Assembly (NCBI GenBank): GCA_044326505.1
Contig: JBIRBF010000021.1
Coordinates: 1-21,534 of the forward strand
Length of the DNA stretch: 21,534 nucleotides
Direction: 5' to 3'
Origin: JACJWR01 sp044326505
Lineage (GTDB): Bacteria; Actinomycetota; Actinomycetes; S36-B12; UBA10799
The notes beneath the pieces were generated by a model. It made no database searches and was not told the DNA's origin. It saw only the letters and a list, made by a program, of their open reading frames with translations. The translations under genes were made by a program, and so were the position numbers. This document shows, piece by piece, positions 6,132 through 14,159 of the stretch; positions within the stretch are counted from its first letter, which is position 1, and each line of letters opens with the position of its first letter.

Positions 6132-7772
6132 ATGACCCTCTCGCTGTCGCATATAGCCATCGAGCGCGGGTCGCGGGTGCTGTCCTCCGAGGTGTCGTTC
6201 ACCGCCGGGCCCGGCGATGTGGTCGGCCTGATCGGGCCAAACGGCTGCGGCAAGACCACCCTGCTCGAAGTCATCGCGGGCGTCCGGACGCCTGTGGATG
6301 GCGAGGTTGCCCTCCCCCCGGGCACATCGGTGGGGCTGCTCTCGCAGAGCAGGCACGCATCCCCTGGCGCAACTGTGGCCGCGACCGTCCGGCACGCCAC
6401 CGGCGTGAGCGCTGCGGCGCACCGCCTGGACGCAGCCACGGATCAGCTCGCGGCGGGCGACCTCTCCCCCGCCGCCGCCGAGGCGTACGACGTCGCCCTG
6501 GCCGACTGGCTCGCCCGAGGCGGCGCGGACCTCGACGACCGCTTCCCCCAGATCGCCGCCGCGGTGGGCTTGGACGCAGCGCCCGACCAGCCAGCGGCGA
6601 CGCTCTCCGGTGGCCAGGCCGCGCGCCTCGCCCTGGCCGGCGTTCTGCTGTCGCGCTACGACGCTCTGCTGCTCGACGAGCCCACGAACGACCTGGACGA
6701 GGCCGGACTCGCGCTGCTGCGACGCTTCATCGGAGATACCGACGTCCCCGTCGTACTCGTGAGCCACGATCGCGACTTCCTCGCCTCGACGATCACCTCC
6801 GTCGTCGAGTTCGACCCTGTGTTGGCGCGCACTCACTGGTACCGCGGTGGTTTCGACGCGTGGCGGGCCGAGCGGGCGGCCGCCCGCGAGGCCGCGGCGA
6901 GGGAGTACGCCGCCTACGAGTCCACTCGCGACGCTCTGGCCGCCCGCGCCCGAGCTGCCCGCGATTCCGCCAGCCACGGGTCGGCGACCGCGCGCCGCAA
7001 GTACGCCGCGGGCAGGGTCGACAAGGTCACCCGCGACCGGATGCTCGATGGGGCCTCGGGAGGGGCGCAGGCGGCCCGGCGCATCGAGGCCCAGGCCGAC
7101 AAGTTGCAGGCGCCCGACCAGCCGCGCAAGCAGTGGCAGCTGCGCCTGGCGTTCCCGAGTGCGCCCGCCGCGCCCGAGGTCCTGGCCACGCTGGACCAGG
7201 CGACCCTGCTGGCCGGCTCTTTCACGCTGGGACCCATCACGGTCGCCGTGCACGCCGGCGACCGCATCCTCGTGTCAGGCGCCAACGGGTCCGGCAAGAC
7301 CCTGCTGCTGTCGCTGCTGCTCGGGACACGGGCTCCGGACGCGGGGCGGGCATCGGCGCTGCCGGCCGCTCTCGTCGAAGTCGTCGACCAGGGACGGGCG
7401 CTGCCGGCTGCGCCGACCACCCTGTCGGCAGCGAGTACGTTGCTGCCGGACGTTGAACCCGTGGCGCTGCGCACCCACCTGGCCAAGTTCGGCCTTGACG
7501 CTGACGACCTGACACGGTCTCCCGCGCACCTGTCCTGGGGTGAGCGCACCCGGCTCCAGTTGGCCGTCGCCGCCGCCCGTCCCACGGCTGCGCTCGTCCT
7601 GGACGAGTCGACCAACCACGTCGACCTGCCGGCCATCGAGCAACTCGAACAGGCCTTGGCCGCCTACCCGGGCGCGGTGATCCTTGCCACGCACGACGCG
7701 CGGCTACGCAGCGCCTTCCGCGCCACTCGCCACTGGCGGCTGGACCAGGGCCGGCTGGTCGGGACGACCTGA
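6132..7772 (+). CDS. ABC-F family ATPase (translation-factor / antibiotic-resistance type)
   Basis: A 546-residue protein with two ABC cassettes and no membrane segment, the build of ABC-F proteins that act on ribosomes. Cassette 1 has Walker A GPNGCGKT (35-42), signature LSGGQ (158-162), DEPTNDLD (182-189) and switch His212. Cassette 2 has GANGSGKT (383-390), a variant signature LSWGE (467-471), DESTNHVD (491-498) and switch His521. The region between (about 240-335) is Ala/Arg/Glu-rich and helical, the position of the P-site-reaching linker. GGGGAG lies 6 nt before the ATG. Family members rescue stalled ribosomes or protect them from antibiotics; both cassettes keep catalytic Glu residues (E183, E492). 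Which role applies cannot be read. Its position 20 bp after a diguanylate cyclase suggests co-transcription. Confidence 0.9.
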   Translation: MTLSLSHIAIERGSRVLSSEVSFTAGPGDVVGLIGPNGCGKTTLLEVIAGVRTPVDGEVALPPGTSVGLLSQSRHASPGATVAATVRHATGVSAAAHRLDAATDQLAAGDLSPAAAEAYDVALADWLARGGADLDDRFPQIAAAVGLDAAPDQPAATLSGGQAARLALAGVLLSRYDALLLDEPTNDLDEAGLALLRRFIGDTDVPVVLVSHDRDFLASTITSVVEFDPVLARTHWYRGGFDAWRAERAAAREAAAREYAAYESTRDALAARARAARDSASHGSATARRKYAAGRVDKVTRDRMLDGASGGAQAARRIEAQADKLQAPDQPRKQWQLRLAFPSAPAAPEVLATLDQATLLAGSFTLGPITVAVHAGDRILVSGANGSGKTLLLSLLLGTRAPDAGRASALPAALVEVVDQGRALPAAPTTLSAASTLLPDVEPVALRTHLAKFGLDADDLTRSPAHLSWGERTRLQLAVAAARPTAALVLDESTNHVDLPAIEQLEQALAAYPGAVILATHDARLRSAFRATRHWRLDQGRLVGTT

Positions 7773-7820
7773 GCTCCGCCCGTCGGGTCGCGTCCCGTCG
7801 CCTGCCAGCATCGCCCACGA

Positions 7821-7850
7821 ATGACCTCGACCCCGCCGCTGTCGTAAACT
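7821..7850 (+). promoter_or_regulatory. Candidate SigA-type promoter for the PAS-GGDEF-EAL gene
   Basis: ATGACC (7821-7826) and TAAACT (7845-7850) are separated by 18 nt and match the -35 and -10 consensus at four of six positions each. Initiation near 7857 would give a leader of about 50 nt before the ATG at 7907. This suggests the EAL gene can be transcribed separately from the cyclase/ABC-F pair. Confidence 0.45.
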
Positions 7851-7906
7851 CGCCACCTGCACGCAAGACCTGATCTCCCAGCAACGGAGCTGATAGGCAT
7901 ACCGGA

Positions 7907-10834
7907 ATGCCCGACGAGCCGATGAACGCCGCTTCCTCTTGGGATCTGCTGTGGCTACACCCAGACGATCCGCTCATCCAGACACTCGCTGCCGCCTCCC
8001 GTCGACTCGATCCGGACGAGGGTTGTGTCGTCCAGAACGCGGCAGGTGCCATCGTCGCGGCCAACCCAGCGGCATCGGCCCTCTTGGGCCTGCCCTGGGA
8101 ACAGCTCGTCGGCCGCACCTCGATGGATCCGCGCTGGTCGGCAGTTATGGAGTCCGGCTTTCCCCTCACCGGCCAGGAGCATCCGGCGATGCGCACCCTA
8201 GCCGACGGCGAATCCATCAACGACGAGCTCATGGGCGTGCAGCTTCCACCCCCCAGCGACCTGGACGAGGCCAGCCCGCAGGACATCCGATGGTTGCGGG
8301 TCTCCACTCAGGCACTGCGAACAGGAGCGGACGGGGACGAGGGCGCGCGTCCGGAATCGATCCTCGGGGTGGTCGCGTTCTTCTCGGATGTCTCAGGCTC
8401 GCGGCGCGCCGCCGACGCTTCCAGCGCCCTCGTGGGATCGCGCCGGCTCATCGGCGAATCGACGCCGACGGCAGTTTTTCGCACCAACCACATCGGGACG
8501 ATTCTGCACGTATCGAGCCCGCAATCGTCCGCCGAGAACCTGTTGGGCCAGGGCTTCCTCGCCCTGGTGGATTCAGCCGACGCCGTGCGGATCGGCAACC
8601 TGTGGCAGCAGATGCTCACCGCTGCCAACCCCTTCCGTGCTGAATGCCGATGCCAGCAGCCCGACGGCTCTTCCCGGTGGACGGACCTGGCGGCAACCCC
8701 CGCCGCGGGTGATCGGGGACGCGTCGAGGGCGCCACAGTCGTCTTGCGCAACGCCGAGGAAGTCATCGAAGCGCGCAGGAACATTGCCGCCGACAACGGG
8801 AAGGCGGACGACAAGAACAGCCGACTGCGGCTGGCGCTCCAGGGCGCCAGGCTTGGCACCTGGGAATGGGACGTGCTGACCGGCGCCACGACGTCGCACG
8901 ACCGCTGGGCCGAATTCGTCGGATACCGCCTCGAAGAACTGCCCTCGACCGACCTCGAGACCTGGCGATCGCTGTGCCACCCCACCGACTTGGCAAGGTC
9001 CGACGAGCTCATCCTGAACGTGCTCGAGGGACGCGCCGCCGAGTACGACTGCGTCCTGCGGATGCGCCACCGCGACGGGCATTGGGCCCGGGTGCGGGCT
9101 CACGGAGTCGTGAGCGAGCGGGACGCCGATGGGGCACCGCTGCGGATGAGCGGTACGCACGAAGACGTGACAAGGGAGGGCGAACTCGAGGCCGAGGTGC
9201 GGCGCAACGAGCGGCGCTATCGCTTGCTCGCGGAGAACATGACGGACGCGGTGTGGCAAGTGGATGCCGAGGGTCGGGTGCTGTGGGCCTCCGACTCGAC
9301 CCTGTACCTGCTGGGGTGGCGTCCCGACCAGATCGTGGGGCGCGAGGTCATCGGCCTGACCCATGCCGACGATCGCGCGCTGGCCGCGTCAGGCTTGGCG
9401 GAACTCGCCGCAGGAGCGACCCGCCACGACGAGCGCCGGGTCCTCTGTGCCGACGGCAGCTTCCTGACCGTGTCGTTGCTGGCGCACCCCGCGCATGACC
9501 TCGAGAACCCGGGCTCGTACATCGCCACGATGCGCAATGTGCAGCCGGAGGTCGACGAGCCAGTCCGCCTGCAAGTGAGCCCGGAACGCGACCGCATCAC
9601 GGGTCTGCTCACGCGCGATGTCGTGATGAATCAGCTGCAGACTGTGCTGGAGTCGATCCCGGTCGGGTCGGCATCCGCGGTAACGGTTCTATGCATCGGC
9701 GTGGACTCCCTCACCCGCGTCAATGACGCCCTCACTCCAGCGGCCGGCGACCTGCTGATCGCCGAGATCGGTGCGCGCATCGCCACCCAGGCCGGCCCGC
9801 GCGATCAGCTGGCGCGGGGCCTCGGCGACACGTATCTGCTCATACTCGGCCAGGCCCGCCCGGCTCGGCACGCGGCCAACCTGGCCAGCTCCATCAGGCG
9901 CGCAGTGAGCGAGCCGTTCGAGGTGGAGGGTCTCTGGCTGGTCCCCACCGTCAGCATCGGAATTGCCTCCGGCGGCGCGGAAGCGCATTCGGAGGAAGTG
10001 GTGCGCGATGCCCACTCCGCCATGCGCGAGGCAAAGACCGCGGGACGCAACCGGCACCATTTTGGCGACGGCCAGACCGCCGCACGGGCTGAGCTCGACC
10101 TGCGGATGATGGACGACATTAGGGAGGGGTTCCGCCGCGACCAGTTCGTTGCTTGGTTCCAACCGATCGTCGATCTCGGCTCGGACTCACCCGTCGCCTA
10201 CGAGGCCCTCGTGCGCTGGGTCCTTCCTGATGGCACCGTCGTGGCTCCGGACAATTTCCTCCCACTGGCCGAGTCCACCGGACAGATCAAGGAGATCGAC
10301 AGGGTCGTGCTCGGGCAGGCGGCCGCGCTGCTGAAGCGGCTGCCGAACGTCCCGCACGTGGCCGTCAACATCTCGGCCCGCACCCTCGCGGACAGGGACC
10401 ACGCCGCACACATCCTCGAGGTCTTCGACGATCACGGCCTGGCGCCGTCGCGGCTGCATCTGGAGGTCACGGAAACCACGCTGTTGACCGTGACCGACCT
10501 GGTTCACGAGCAGATGGACCTGCTGTCGCGGGCTGGCGTCAAATGGTTCGCGGACGACTTCGGCACGGGGTTCTCGTCCATCTCCCACCTGCGCGACCTG
10601 CCGATCGCCGGCCTCAAGCTCGATCGCTCCTTCACCCACGCCATTGGACGCGGCGAGAACAAGGCACGGCACCTGGCAAAGGCGGTACTCGGCCTCGCCG
10701 ACGGCTTGAAGTTGGAGTCTGTCGCCGAGGGGATCGAAACCCCCGAGGAGGCCGCGATCCTGCGCGATCAAGGATGGCGCGAGGGCCAGGGGTGGCTGTA
10801 CGGTCGACCCCGTGACAGCCGCTTCCTGAGTTGA
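7907..10834 (+). CDS. c-di-GMP phosphodiesterase, PAS x4 - degenerate GGDEF - EAL
   Basis: A 975-residue cytosolic protein. PAS-like units lie at about residues 35-165, 180-290, 305-425 and 435-545. The GGDEF domain (about 560-725) starts with RDRITGLLTRD, but its active-site loop reads LGDTY (639-643) in place of GGDEF and the I-site is GPRD (630-633), so it should not make c-di-GMP; it may bind GTP and regulate the EAL domain. The EAL domain (about 735-970) has every expected metal and catalytic residue: E766 in EAL, N821, E853, E856, D883-D884 in DDFGTGFSS, K904, E941 and Q961. It should cut c-di-GMP to pGpG. Start at ATG 7907 is uncertain: the nearest GGAG is 17 nt away, and an ATG at 7922 is an alternative. 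It shares PAS types with the cyclase at 3574-6111. Confidence 0.92.
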   Translation: MPDEPMNAASSWDLLWLHPDDPLIQTLAAASRRLDPDEGCVVQNAAGAIVAANPAASALLGLPWEQLVGRTSMDPRWSAVMESGFPLTGQEHPAMRTLADGESINDELMGVQLPPPSDLDEASPQDIRWLRVSTQALRTGADGDEGARPESILGVVAFFSDVSGSRRAADASSALVGSRRLIGESTPTAVFRTNHIGTILHVSSPQSSAENLLGQGFLALVDSADAVRIGNLWQQMLTAANPFRAECRCQQPDGSSRWTDLAATPAAGDRGRVEGATVVLRNAEEVIEARRNIAADNGKADDKNSRLRLALQGARLGTWEWDVLTGATTSHDRWAEFVGYRLEELPSTDLETWRSLCHPTDLARSDELILNVLEGRAAEYDCVLRMRHRDGHWARVRAHGVVSERDADGAPLRMSGTHEDVTREGELEAEVRRNERRYRLLAENMTDAVWQVDAEGRVLWASDSTLYLLGWRPDQIVGREVIGLTHADDRALAASGLAELAAGATRHDERRVLCADGSFLTVSLLAHPAHDLENPGSYIATMRNVQPEVDEPVRLQVSPERDRITGLLTRDVVMNQLQTVLESIPVGSASAVTVLCIGVDSLTRVNDALTPAAGDLLIAEIGARIATQAGPRDQLARGLGDTYLLILGQARPARHAANLASSIRRAVSEPFEVEGLWLVPTVSIGIASGGAEAHSEEVVRDAHSAMREAKTAGRNRHHFGDGQTAARAELDLRMMDDIREGFRRDQFVAWFQPIVDLGSDSPVAYEALVRWVLPDGTVVAPDNFLPLAESTGQIKEIDRVVLGQAAALLKRLPNVPHVAVNISARTLADRDHAAHILEVFDDHGLAPSRLHLEVTETTLLTVTDLVHEQMDLLSRAGVKWFADDFGTGFSSISHLRDLPIAGLKLDRSFTHAIGRGENKARHLAKAVLGLADGLKLESVAEGIETPEEAAILRDQGWREGQGWLYGRPRDSRFLS

Positions 10835-10857
10835 CCCCGTCGCCCGCGGCCGAACCC

Positions 10858-11325
10858 TCACGCCTGCTTGCGATAGGTGACCCCGAGGAAGACGAACCCG
10901 TTGCCGTCAGGCGTCATCTGCAGCACGTTGCCCTTGCCACGGCCCAACGCCGCGCCGATCCCGAACGTGAAGGCCTGTGTTTTTGAGGCGGGGTCGAGCA
11001 CCCCTTCGCCCACGCCGGAGGGCACCTGCAGCATCAAGATTCCATCGACGTCTGCGAGCGTGGCCGTCGGGTTGACGAAGGGGCTGGTCGTGCGGGGATC
11101 GGCGTCGGTGGGGACGTAGGTGCCAAGCCGCGCCGCCCAGGCAGCCGGGATCGTGCTCGGCGCGATCTGCTCCCCCGACATCACCTCGGTGACCGCCGGC
11201 CCCCAAAGCAGCCGCGTCACCATGAGCCGTCGCCCGTCGATCGTCCGGAACTGGACCTGGGCGGTGGGGCTCCCCTCGATGCCGAACCACCCGTCGGCCA
11301 ACGGAGTGAGCGCTGACGTGACCAC
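10858..11325 (-). pseudogene. C-terminal domain of the serine-hydrolase lipoprotein, displaced by a frameshift
   Basis: 155 codons from a GTG at 11325 to a TGA at 10858. The product has no signal peptide and contains a beta-rich region (FGIEGSPTAQVQFRTIDGRRLM, VDGILMLQVPSG, GFVFLGVTYR) like the extra C-terminal domain that follows many beta-lactamase-family hydrolases. It begins two bases after the TGA of the upstream lipoprotein frame. Its frame is open upstream of the GTG, and skipping one base near 11339 turns the upstream text into ...PENVALGTPEVVTSALTPL..., a smooth continuation. I therefore read it as the end of the same gene, separated by a one-base shift. A translationally coupled separate gene cannot be excluded, but a cytosolic copy of this domain would make little sense. 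Confidence 0.6.
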
Positions 11326-11326
11326 C

Positions 11327-12505
11327 TCAGGCGTCCCAAGGCGCCACGTTCTCCGGCGCAGCCGTGTTGACGGATACGAACACCCCCAACTTGCTGTCCG
11401 GGAGCACCTGAAGCATGGAGAAGTTCCACGAGGTACCGCCGTCGTGCTGCACCACTGGACCGGCCCAGTTCAGCTCTGGATTGCCGAGCGCGAACCCCAG
11501 CCCCATCGTGAAGTAGAGGATGTCGACCGGCGCGGTCACCTGCGGCGTCCACATCTGCGCCAGGGTGCCGGCCGGCAGTACCCGGCCGGTGCGCCCCTGC
11601 CCGTCGGCGACGAGCATCTGCAGGTAGCGCGCCATCTCGTGAGCGGTGGAGGTCACCGAACCTGCCGCCCAGCCGTTGATGTACTCCCGCTCCTGCAGCT
11701 GCGGCGCCGACAGGGAACCGTTGTCCTGCATGGTCACGGAGTAGTTCGCGGTGAGCTTGCCGCCGTCCACCAGCGCATCGTCGAAGGAGGTCTGCGCCAT
11801 GCCCATGGGCTCGAACAGGTGGATGCGGGTGTACTCGTCGAAGCTGGTGCCGGTGACGTGCTCGACCAGACTGGCGAGCAGCACGAACCCGGAGTTGTTG
11901 TAGGCCCATTCCCGGTTGACGGCCCGCTCGGGATACATCGCAGACAGCGCGCGCACGAGCCATGCGCGGAAGTCCGGGTTGGGCCTGTCATTGGTGAAGA
12001 GGCTGTTGAACACGTCGCCGGGGATACCCGAGTGGTGGTCGAGCACGCTGCGCACTGTGATGGCATCGGCCGCCCCCGCGGGTTGCAGCGTGAACTCCGG
12101 GACGTACTGGCGCAGCGGGGCGTCGAGGTCCACCTTGCCGTCGGCCACCAGCTGCATGATGGCGGACGCGGTCATGGTCTTGGATACCGAGCCGATGTGG
12201 AAGGACGTATTGGCCGTCACTGGGGTGCCGGCTTCTTTGTCGGCATCCCCGAATCCCTCGCTCCACACGACCTGATCCCCATCGACGAGGGCCACCATCA
12301 TGCCGACCGTGCCAGTTTCCGCCATCATCTTCGGCACCGCGGTCTGGAGTGATGCCACCACGGGCGCGTAGACGGACGACGACCCGGGGACTGTGCGGTC
12401 AGGCGGATTCATCGACTGAGGCCCACCGCCCCCGGAGCACCCTGCGAGAAGCAGCGCACTCAGCACCGCCGCGGCCCTGCTGAGAGCAGATCTGCTCCGC
12501 GTCAT
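11327..12505 (-). CDS. Beta-lactamase / class C penicillin-binding-protein-fold lipoprotein (N-terminal part of a split gene)
   Basis: A 392-residue exported lipoprotein. The N-terminus TRSRSALSRAAAVLSALLLAGC is a basic, hydrophobic signal with lipobox LAGC (Cys23). The serine hydrolase motifs are complete: S106-V-S-K109 after FHIG (nucleophile and base), Y202-N-N (YxN), and H354-D-G (the HxG/KTG position). Such proteins are DD-peptidases, esterases or D-amino-acid hydrolases; real beta-lactamase activity is not implied. The ATG at 12505 was chosen because it directly precedes the signal peptide; no clear Shine-Dalgarno sequence is present. The frame stops at 11327 shortly after the last core strand (LGVFVSVNTAA), and the rest of the expected protein continues in another frame. 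It is divergent from the binding-protein gene at 12613. Confidence 0.85.
   Translation of the reverse strand: MTRSRSALSRAAAVLSALLLAGCSGGGGPQSMNPPDRTVPGSSSVYAPVVASLQTAVPKMMAETGTVGMMVALVDGDQVVWSEGFGDADKEAGTPVTANTSFHIGSVSKTMTASAIMQLVADGKVDLDAPLRQYVPEFTLQPAGAADAITVRSVLDHHSGIPGDVFNSLFTNDRPNPDFRAWLVRALSAMYPERAVNREWAYNNSGFVLLASLVEHVTGTSFDEYTRIHLFEPMGMAQTSFDDALVDGGKLTANYSVTMQDNGSLSAPQLQEREYINGWAAGSVTSTAHEMARYLQMLVADGQGRTGRVLPAGTLAQMWTPQVTAPVDILYFTMGLGFALGNPELNWAGPVVQHDGGTSWNFSMLQVLPDSKLGVFVSVNTAAPENVAPWDA
12484..12497. repeat. 14-bp perfect palindrome GAGCAGATCTGCTC at the start of the lipoprotein gene
   Basis: The sequence is identical to its reverse complement over 14 bases and covers codons 3-7 of the lipoprotein gene. 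It could act as an operator just inside the gene or form a hairpin in the early mRNA. It may also be chance in GC-rich coding DNA. Confidence 0.5.
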
Positions 12506-12540
12506 GGAACCAGCGTCGCAGCACAGGTGGCCGGACGGCA

Positions 12541-12554
12541 GGGACGAACGTCCC
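12541..12554. promoter_or_regulatory. Inverted repeat GGGACG-AA-CGTCCC in a divergent intergenic region
   Basis: Six perfectly paired bases with a 2-nt centre, extended by GGC/GCC outside one unpaired A. It lies between the divergent lipoprotein (start 12505) and binding-protein (start 12613) genes, where a shared operator would be expected. Function is inferred from position. Confidence 0.4.
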
Positions 12555-12600
12555 GCCCGGAGGCCTGCGACGAAGGGGGCGCCCAGGCCGGCGGCTGCAA

Positions 12601-12606
12601 TACGGT
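12601..12606 (+). promoter_or_regulatory. Candidate -10 hexamer (TACGGT), leaderless start at 12613
   Basis: TACGGT ends 6 nt before the ATG at 12613, and no Shine-Dalgarno sequence is present. Confidence 0.5.
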
Positions 12607-12612
12607 GACGCC

Positions 12613-13503
12613 ATGAGTGATAAAGGCGGCGACGCAGTCCGTTTCGTGATGGTGCCAAAGGTGGCGCACCCCTGGTACGAGGAAGTCTTCCGCGGGGCCG
12701 AACGGCAAGCCGTCGCGATGAGCGCGCAGCTGCGGCGCCCCATCACGGTGGCCTACGAGGCACCCGAGCGTGCCACAGTGGCCGACCAGCAGGCGCTGCT
12801 GCAGTCGATCGTGGAGCCCGAGGGGTCAAGGCCGGCTGGGATCATGATCGATCCGGTGGAGTCGGTTGCTCACATCCCGGCGATCAGCCGCGCGGTGGAG
12901 CTCGGCATCGCGGTGGTGGTCTTCGATTCCCCGGCGCCGGAACCCGGCATCACCGGCGTGGGGAACAACTTCGCCGAACAGGGCCAGATCGCTGCGCGCC
13001 GGCTGGCGCAACTACTCGACGGCGTCGGCGAAGTCGCGGTGATGCAGGGCGTCCCGGACGCGCCCAACCATCGGCAGCGCTACCAAGCGCAGGTGGCGAC
13101 GCTGGCCGAATACCCCGGCATCACAGTGGTGGACGGCGGGGCCGATCACGACGACATCGAGTTGGCGCAGAGCCAGGCCGCCCAGGTCCTGCAGTCCAAC
13201 CCGAACCTGCGCGGGTACCTCGCGTGCGACGCCTCAGGGCCGATCGGAGTCGCCCAGGCGATCGTGGCGGCCGGACGCGTGGGGCAGGTCACGGCGGTGG
13301 GGATGGACTCGATCCCACCCATCGCCGCCGCGGTGGCCAATGGGGTCCTGGAGTCCTCGGTGGCGACGATCCCGCGGATGCAGGGGGCGATGGCGGTGCT
13401 GATGCTGTGGCAGGCCAGCCTCGGCCTGCCGGTCCCCCGCTACGTGGACACGGGCATCGACGTGGTGACGGCGGACAACGCGCAGGACTTCCTACGGCCC
13501 TAG
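12613..13503 (+). CDS. Sugar-binding-protein-like (Peripla_BP_4 / RbsB fold) protein without signal peptide
   Basis: A 296-residue protein with the two-lobed type I periplasmic binding fold: the opening strand RFVMVPKVAHPWYEEVFRG resembles the first strand and helix of ribose-type binding proteins; PAGIMIDPVES, VVVFDSPAP, VGNNFAEQG, VAVMQGVPDAPNHRQR, LACDASGPIGVAQAI and TAVGMDSIPPIAAAVANG follow in the usual order. It has no signal peptide, lipobox, DNA-binding domain or kinase domain, and no ABC permease or ATPase gene lies nearby. It should be cytosolic unless the start is wrong; no upstream in-frame signal-like stretch is seen. Possible roles are a cytosolic sugar sensor, a partner of a two-component system, or a remnant of a transporter. 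A 5-bp AGCCC/GGGCT hairpin overlaps the stop codon. Confidence 0.8.
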   Translation: MSDKGGDAVRFVMVPKVAHPWYEEVFRGAERQAVAMSAQLRRPITVAYEAPERATVADQQALLQSIVEPEGSRPAGIMIDPVESVAHIPAISRAVELGIAVVVFDSPAPEPGITGVGNNFAEQGQIAARRLAQLLDGVGEVAVMQGVPDAPNHRQRYQAQVATLAEYPGITVVDGGADHDDIELAQSQAAQVLQSNPNLRGYLACDASGPIGVAQAIVAAGRVGQVTAVGMDSIPPIAAAVANGVLESSVATIPRMQGAMAVLMLWQASLGLPVPRYVDTGIDVVTADNAQDFLRP

Positions 13504-13608
13504 CCCACTGCGGGGCTCGTGGGTGGAGGCCGTCGGAATCTCCCAAATCCCGGTCAATCCTGCCCACGGAATCCAGCCGAGGTACGCGCGGCACAACGGC
13601 CAGCCCGC

Positions 13609-13614
13609 TACCGT
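13609..13614 (+). promoter_or_regulatory. Candidate -10 hexamer (TACCGT), leaderless start at 13622
   Basis: TACCGT ends 7 nt before the ATG at 13622. The GGAG at 13617-13620 is only one nucleotide from the ATG, too close to work as a ribosome binding site. Confidence 0.45.
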
Positions 13615-13621
13615 CTGGAGT

Positions 13622-13828
13622 ATGAACAACGCAACCAGAATGTGGATCTGGGGCTTCGCGGCCGGGGTGTTCCTGATGACGGCCATTACCGGGCTCGGCG
13701 GCGTCCTCGACGGCGCCGGCTGGTCGGCATGGCTGCAGTTGATCGGGGGCATCGTGGTCGTCGTGGCAGCCATCTTCCTCGGCATCAAGGGCAGCCGGGC
13801 CGACAGCGGGTCGGGGCCAAAGACCTGA
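13622..13828 (+). CDS. Small two-helix membrane protein, function unknown
   Basis: A 68-residue protein with two predicted membrane helices (about residues 8-28 and 36-56) joined by a short Gly/Trp-rich loop and a polar tail (KGSRADSGSGPKT). I do not recognise the family beyond the general type of small actinobacterial membrane protein. The start ATG is preceded by a TANNNT hexamer at leaderless spacing, which supports a real gene. It follows the binding-protein gene by 118 bp on the same strand. Confidence 0.65.
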   Translation: MNNATRMWIWGFAAGVFLMTAITGLGGVLDGAGWSAWLQLIGGIVVVVAAIFLGIKGSRADSGSGPKT

Positions 13829-13841
13829 GCCACCGCTCGCG

Positions 13842-14027
13842 CTAGCCGAAGTCCTTTATCTCGGCCGTCGTCAGGGTGGCAGTGAGCACAAGTCCCGTGA
13901 GCGAACCGAGCACGGTGCCGACCAGGATGGTCAGGGGTACACCGATCCGAAGCGACCGCGCCGGTCGGTCGGGGAGCTCTCCACCGGGTAGGCGCCGACG
14001 GCGGTGATCCTCCGATGGCTGCCACTC
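13842..14027 (-). pseudogene. Possible remnant of a small minus-strand membrane protein
   Basis: The 331-bp gap between 13829 and 14159 has no full gene, but the minus strand reads one clear membrane helix and tail ending at a TAG (13842-13844): RIGVPLTILVGTVLGSL, then TGLVLTATLTTAEIKDFG. The frame is open from a TGA at 14028-14030, but has no ATG, GTG or TTG before the helix. A second minus frame, after a GGAGG, reads a polar stretch (AYPVESSPTDRRGR) that would join it naturally with a one-base shift near 13950. It looks like a broken or frameshifted small membrane gene. The short length keeps confidence low. Confidence 0.3.
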
Positions 14028-14159
14028 TCAGGGCCGAGGCGGACTGCCCAGTGGTCATGCCGCGGCCCTCTAACTCAAGTGGCACTTGTCGTGCCAGCGC
14101 CGCGATGATGGTGCTGCGTCGCCCCGAGGGTGACGAGATGCCGGCCGAGGAGAGGCAGA

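Noticed and set aside
3574..10834. A defence or toxin-antitoxin system in the signalling block
   Set aside because: All three proteins fit standard c-di-GMP or ABC-F families; no nuclease, toxin or CBASS-type effector domain is present.
10835..10857. A terminator between the convergent EAL and lipoprotein genes
   Set aside because: The 23-bp gap has no convincing stem-loop and no T-run.
11320..11345. A prfB-like programmed +1 frameshift at the lipoprotein split
   Set aside because: The TGA is present, but there is no CTT-TGA slippery site or spaced upstream Shine-Dalgarno stimulator. An ordinary frameshift or sequence error is simpler.
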